Source: Reichenbachiella ulvae (lineage in GTDB: Bacteria; Bacteroidota; Bacteroidia; Cytophagales; Cyclobacteriaceae). Taken from it: 64,000 bases of DNA. Under the pieces are notes generated by a model. It saw only the letters and a list, made by a program, of their open reading frames with translations. It had not been told where the DNA came from and did not search any database. The stretch spans positions 4,542,501 through 4,606,500 of the forward strand of contig NZ_JAOYOD010000001.1 of the NCBI RefSeq assembly GCF_025833875.1, written 5' to 3'. The position numbers were made by a program, and so were the translations under genes. Position 1 is the stretch's first letter. The number at the start of each line of letters is the position of its first letter. Shown in pieces: positions 60,597-64,000 of this stretch.

Positions 60597-61282
60597 AAGA
60601 AATAAAGTTATCAGATTTAGACTTTGAAAAAGGAGAAGTCTTCCTTTTTGACAAGCCCTATGAGTGGACTTCATTCGATGTGGTGAAAAAGGTCCGCAAT
60701 CGACTTAGAATAAAAAAAGTGGGGCATGCGGGCACTTTAGACCCCTTGGCCACTGGATTGCTCATCGTATGTGCAGGCAAGGCTACCAAGAAAATCAATG
60801 AATTTCAGGACATGGGAAAGGAGTATACCGGTACTCTGGTACTTGGGAAAACCACTCCTTCTGTAGATCTGGAAACTGAATTTGATTCTGAAAATGATGC
60901 TTCTCATATTACCTCATCTCAGGTTGAAGAAGTTGCTAAAAGCCTGACTGGGGATTTGATGCAGGTACCACCTATCTATAGTGCAATCAAGGTAGATGGA
61001 GAGAGAGCATACAAAATGGCTCGCAGAAAGGAAGAAGCTAAACTTGATCCCAGACCTGTAAAGGTCTCTAAATTCGAAGTGGATTGCTCTAATCTTCCAG
61101 AAGTGAAATTTGAGATCCATTGTACCAAAGGAACGTATATCAGAAGTTTGGTGAGAGACTTAGGAGAAGCCCTACAATGCGGCGCTTATATGTCTTCACT
61201 TTGTAGGACTGCGATCGGTCATTTTCGTGTGGAGGATGCATATAATTTGGAGGAATTCATTTCAAGTCTCCAAAGGGATTAA
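60593..61282 (+). CDS. truB: tRNA pseudouridine(55) synthase TruB
   Basis: 229 residues; start at a TTG overlapping the uppP stop. It makes pseudouridine 55 in the T loop of tRNAs. Motifs: DKPYEWTSFDVVKKVRNRL, GHAGTLDPLATGLLIVCAG (catalytic Asp near 44) and GTYIRSLVRDLGEAL. The usual C-terminal PUA domain is short or missing, common in Bacteroidota. Confidence 0.95.
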   Translation: MKEIKLSDLDFEKGEVFLFDKPYEWTSFDVVKKVRNRLRIKKVGHAGTLDPLATGLLIVCAGKATKKINEFQDMGKEYTGTLVLGKTTPSVDLETEFDSENDASHITSSQVEEVAKSLTGDLMQVPPIYSAIKVDGERAYKMARRKEEAKLDPRPVKVSKFEVDCSNLPEVKFEIHCTKGTYIRSLVRDLGEALQCGAYMSSLCRTAIGHFRVEDAYNLEEFISSLQRD

Positions 61283-61315
61283 ATTTGTGAGCTAATTATA
61301 AGAACCCAAAGCTGA

Positions 61316-62242
61316 ATGATCCTACTCGACGGAATCAATCAAATTCATCATATCCCCAATGCCATTGTTACCAGTGGTACTTTCGACGGTGTTCATATAG
61401 GTCATCAGAAGATCCTGAAAAAAATAGTGAATAACGCCAAAAAGTTTGGGGGCAAAAGTGCTGTGCTAACTTTTTGGCCTCATCCGCGTTTCGTTTTATT
61501 TCCTGATGACAACAAGCTCAAACTATTGACCTCTTTTGAGGAGAAGGCTGAGATTCTGAAAGAAGTAGGAATCGATTATCTAATCAAGGTTGAGTTTACA
61601 AAGGAGTTTTCACAAATGAGTTCTGAATCCTTCATTCAGGATGTACTGGTAGACCGGATCGGAACAAAAAAATTGATCATTGGTTATGATCATAAGTTCG
61701 GTAAAAACCGAGAAGGAAGTTTTGAATACCTCAAAGAGAACAGCAGTCGTTTCCATTTCGAAGTGGAGGAAATTCCCCGTCAAGATATAGATGATGTAGG
61801 CGTGAGCTCCACTAAAATCAGAATGGCACTTGAAGAGGGGCAGGTCGATTTGGCTCATGAATACATGGGACGACCCTATTCTGTAGGAGGGACAGTAGTT
61901 GCTGGAAAGAAGATCGGTACACAATTGGGCTTCCCTACTGCCAATATTCAGTTGAATCATTCTTACAAGGTGGTGCCAAAGGATGGTGTATATGCAGTAA
62001 AGGTCGATGTTAATGGAAAGCAATGGGATGCCATGCTCAATATCGGGTTAAGGCCAACAGTCGATGGATTAAGTCGCGTAATGGAGGCGCATATATTTGA
62101 TTTTGATCAGGATATTTATGATCAGAGTCTTGTCGTCAACTTTGTAAAGCGCTTGAGAGACGAACAAAAATTTGATTCCCTTGATGAACTGAAAGGGCAG
62201 TTAGAAATAGATAAGACAAACAGTTTAGCAGTTTTAAGATAG
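61316..62242 (+). CDS. ribF: bifunctional riboflavin kinase/FAD synthetase
   Basis: 308 residues. N-terminal nucleotidyltransferase: VTSGTFDGVHIGHQKIL (about 18-34) and the VDRIGTKKLIIGYDHKFGKNREG stretch; C-terminal riboflavin kinase: GKKIGTQLGFPTANIQL and KDGVYAVKVDVNGKQWDAMLNIGLRPT. It makes FMN and FAD from riboflavin. It lies 33 bp after truB, and gldC follows after 5 bp. Confidence 0.96.
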   Translation: MILLDGINQIHHIPNAIVTSGTFDGVHIGHQKILKKIVNNAKKFGGKSAVLTFWPHPRFVLFPDDNKLKLLTSFEEKAEILKEVGIDYLIKVEFTKEFSQMSSESFIQDVLVDRIGTKKLIIGYDHKFGKNREGSFEYLKENSSRFHFEVEEIPRQDIDDVGVSSTKIRMALEEGQVDLAHEYMGRPYSVGGTVVAGKKIGTQLGFPTANIQLNHSYKVVPKDGVYAVKVDVNGKQWDAMLNIGLRPTVDGLSRVMEAHIFDFDQDIYDQSLVVNFVKRLRDEQKFDSLDELKGQLEIDKTNSLAVLR

Positions 62243-62247
62243 AAAGA

Positions 62248-62574
62248 ATGAAAAAGTCTAAGATAAGCATAGAAGTTACACTTGATGAGAATAGTGTACC
62301 AGAGTCTATAGAGTGGTCAGCAGAGGATAATTTGAATGGAGCTATTCAGAAGGCAAAGGCAACTTCCCTCTCCTTTTGGGATGACGAAAAGAAAGATACA
62401 CTGAACCTTGATCTCTGGACCAAAGACATGAATGTGGACGCCATGAAAATGTTTTATGTCAACATGCTCGGAAGTGCTTCTAATACTTTGTTGAATGCTA
62501 CCGGTGATGAGTTCATGTCCAGCGAAATTGCTAACCTTTGTGAAAAACTAGTGGAATACCTGAATCAAAAATAG
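62248..62574 (+). CDS. gldC: gliding motility protein GldC
   Basis: 108 residues, the length and sequence type of GldC (KKSKISIEVTLDENSVPESIEWSAEDN, then KATSLSFWDDEKKDTLNLDLWTKDMNVDAMKMFYVNML). In Flavobacterium johnsoniae GldC supports gliding but is not essential for the T9SS. It is the last gene of the ftsX operon and is followed by a terminator. Confidence 0.93.
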   Translation: MKKSKISIEVTLDENSVPESIEWSAEDNLNGAIQKAKATSLSFWDDEKKDTLNLDLWTKDMNVDAMKMFYVNMLGSASNTLLNATGDEFMSSEIANLCEKLVEYLNQK

Positions 62575-62612
62575 TAGGCTTGCATACTTTTTTCGCTAAA
62601 AACCTTTAAATT

Positions 62613-62646
62613 AAACCTGTGCGTATATTTCGTACAGGTTTTTTTG
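62613..62646 (+). terminator. terminator of the ftsX-gldC operon
   Basis: Stem AAACCTGT (62613-62620) with ACAGGTTT (62634-62641), extended by inner CG/CG, followed by seven T. It lies 38 bp after the gldC stop. Confidence 0.85.
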
Positions 62647-62718
62647 CTATTATTATAGGCTGATCGAAAGATTCAGCGCAACATTAATTCAGTTTAAAGA
62701 GCATTAAATACACATGAT

Positions 62719-64000
62719 ATGATAAGACTATTTACAAAGCAATTTTTGCTTGCTTTGGCATGCGTGGTGATGGTGGGCTATGAGGCAATGGCTCAAACAA
62801 CCATATCAGGTAGTGTCAAGGACAGCAATTCAGGCGATCCCTTGCTAGGGGTCAGCATAGTGGTAAAGAACAAGGTAATTGGTACCATTTCCGACACAAA
62901 TGGTGATTTCAAATTAGAAGTTCATTCCGCTCCTCCTATGACGCTGGTTTTTTCCATGGTAGGATACACAACTACCGAACTAGAAATAACACAGGAAAAT
63001 ACACAAGGATTAGAAATTACAATGGAAGAGACCGCTATTATGGGGCAAGAAGTGGTGGTTTCGGCCTCTAGAGTAGAGGAATCTGTGATGCAGTCTCCTG
63101 TGTCAATCGAAAAAATGGACGTTTTAGCGATTAAGGAAACCGCTGCGGCCAACTTTTATGACGCTCTCATCAACTTCAAAGGTGTGGATATGAGTGCACA
63201 GAGTATCACTTTCAAATCTATCAATACCAGAGGTTTCGGCGCTAATGGTAACAATCGTTTCGTCCAGTTGATTGATGGTATTGATAATGTAGCTCCTGGG
63301 TTGAACTTTGCCGTGGGAAACATTGTAGGGATAAATGATCTGGATCTGGAAAGTGCTGAAATGATTCCTGGTGCGGCATCTGCACTTTACGGTCCCAATG
63401 CACTCAATGGGGTACTATTGATGAACTCGAAAAGTCCATTTGAGTATCAAGGGTTGAGTTTTTATACCAAGCTGGGAGTGAACCACATTGACGGAGAGGA
63501 TGATGATCCTTCTTTGTATCAAGATTATGGTTTGAGGTATGCAAAAGCTTTCAACAACAAGTTTGCCTTTAAGGTAACAGCTTCTTATTTGAAGGCGAAT
63601 GACTTTAGAGGAGTAGATTACCGTGACATGAGTCCAAACACCAACGGACAAGGTGATGGTTTTGCTGTGGAAACTCCAGACAGGACAAGAGCCAATAACC
63701 GAACTTATAATGGTGTAAATACTTACGGGGATTTTGGTTTCAATTTGGGTTTTATCCCAAGATTGGATCCAGCTTATGCTGCAGTAGCAGGACAATTGCC
63801 TACAGGAGCAGATGGTGCTTTTAGCCCAACGGGTTACTCAGAATCTAGTTTTGTGGACAACAATACGGAGAGTTTGAAGTTAGGTGCAGCCCTGCACTAT
63901 AGAATCACTGACAATTTAGAGATTTTCGGACAGTACAATGTGGGATATGGTAGCACGGTATACACAGCTAATGACCGTTTTGTATTGGATGATTTTTCTA
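62719..64000 (+). CDS. TonB-dependent receptor, SusC-like, truncated by the window end
   Basis: Open frame of at least 427 codons running off the window; the C-terminal barrel is not seen. Signal peptide (1-26, ending AMAQ), a carboxypeptidase-like regulatory domain (about 27-115, TISGSVKDSNSGDPLLGVSIVVKN and GDFKLEVHS), then a plug domain (about 120-235) with MQSPVSIEKMDV, RGFGANGNNRFVQLIDGIDNVAPG and the start of the barrel. Such receptors import glycans, siderophores or other ligands across the outer membrane with TonB energy. No SusD gene is visible before it; one may follow. Confidence 0.92.
   Translation, partial: MIRLFTKQFLLALACVVMVGYEAMAQTTISGSVKDSNSGDPLLGVSIVVKNKVIGTISDTNGDFKLEVHSAPPMTLVFSMVGYTTTELEITQENTQGLEITMEETAIMGQEVVVSASRVEESVMQSPVSIEKMDVLAIKETAAANFYDALINFKGVDMSAQSITFKSINTRGFGANGNNRFVQLIDGIDNVAPGLNFAVGNIVGINDLDLESAEMIPGAASALYGPNALNGVLLMNSKSPFEYQGLSFYTKLGVNHIDGEDDDPSLYQDYGLRYAKAFNNKFAFKVTASYLKANDFRGVDYRDMSPNTNGQGDGFAVETPDRTRANNRTYNGVNTYGDFGFNLGFIPRLDPAYAAVAGQLPTGADGAFSPTGYSESSFVDNNTESLKLGAALHYRITDNLEIFGQYNVGYGSTVYTANDRFVLDDFS

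Overview
The window is a 64 kb chromosomal segment of a Bacteroidota bacterium, almost certainly order Cytophagales (marine, Reichenbachiella- or Fulvivirga-like; the genus is a guess). Several signs agree: a type IX secretion system (T9SS) Plug protein, GldC, a secreted cellulase with a T9SS C-terminal sorting domain, a SusC-like TonB-dependent receptor, DUF1573, DUF3098 and DUF5103-type proteins, few Shine-Dalgarno sites, and promoters of the TTTG-N19-TAnnTTTG type (best example upstream of gapA). No plasmid, phage or classical defence genes are visible; apart from one IS and one tRNA-associated nuclease unit this is core genome.

Layout. 1-1463 is the 3' end of an rrn operon (23S, 5S, terminator). 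1.6-9.5 kb carries gatC, a polytopic TPR protein, radC, rpsT, a beta-lactamase-fold serine hydrolase and an OmpA/PD40 envelope protein. 9.5-19.5 kb holds mostly envelope proteins, an ECF sigma factor with an anti-sigma/outer-membrane-barrel fusion, the T9SS Plug gene and a sterol-desaturase-type hydroxylase. 19.5-28 kb has small genes, an ISL3-like IS (20.8-22.2 kb), tRNA-Phe, a two-gene Fe-S electron-transfer module and a TPR histidine kinase broken by two homopolymer frameshifts. 28-33 kb is the reverse-strand run nusB-ytxH-DUF1573-yajC-ybbR-coaE, preceded by a leucine-dehydrogenase-type gene. 33-41 kb has an MsbA-like exporter, a lipoprotein cytochrome c/sugar dehydrogenase, a TetR regulator with twin operators, a ThuA protein, a tRNA-Arg/GIY-YIG composite and sucC. 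41-48 kb has a PAS histidine kinase with a LuxR-type response regulator, a non-coding array of six 80-bp hairpin repeats, a LolD-type ATPase, an EamA transporter, yebC and a BamA-like protein. 48-57 kb has the GH9 cellulase, gapA and a DNA-repair cluster (Lhr-like helicase to PdeM). 57-64 kb has a second ECF sigma/anti-sigma pair, the operon ftsX-DUF3098-uppP-truB-ribF-gldC and a truncated TonB-dependent receptor.

Most notable: (1) six tandem 80-bp units at 43991-44450, each able to fold a 14-bp terminator-like hairpin whose sequence variants keep pairing through G-U; (2) a GIY-YIG nuclease gene lying between a broken tRNA-Arg copy (100% identical over 59 nt, interrupted by a 20-nt palindromic insert) and the intact tRNA-Arg, with the nuclease frame running into the intact tRNA; (3) an IS whose two frames meet at a canonical -1 slippery heptamer but whose first frame carries a nonsense codon; (4) the TPR histidine kinase whose coding capacity is restored by adding one base to a T7 and one to a G8 tract; (5) an ECF anti-sigma domain fused to an outer-membrane barrel. 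All functional statements are from reading the sequence; no database search was run.
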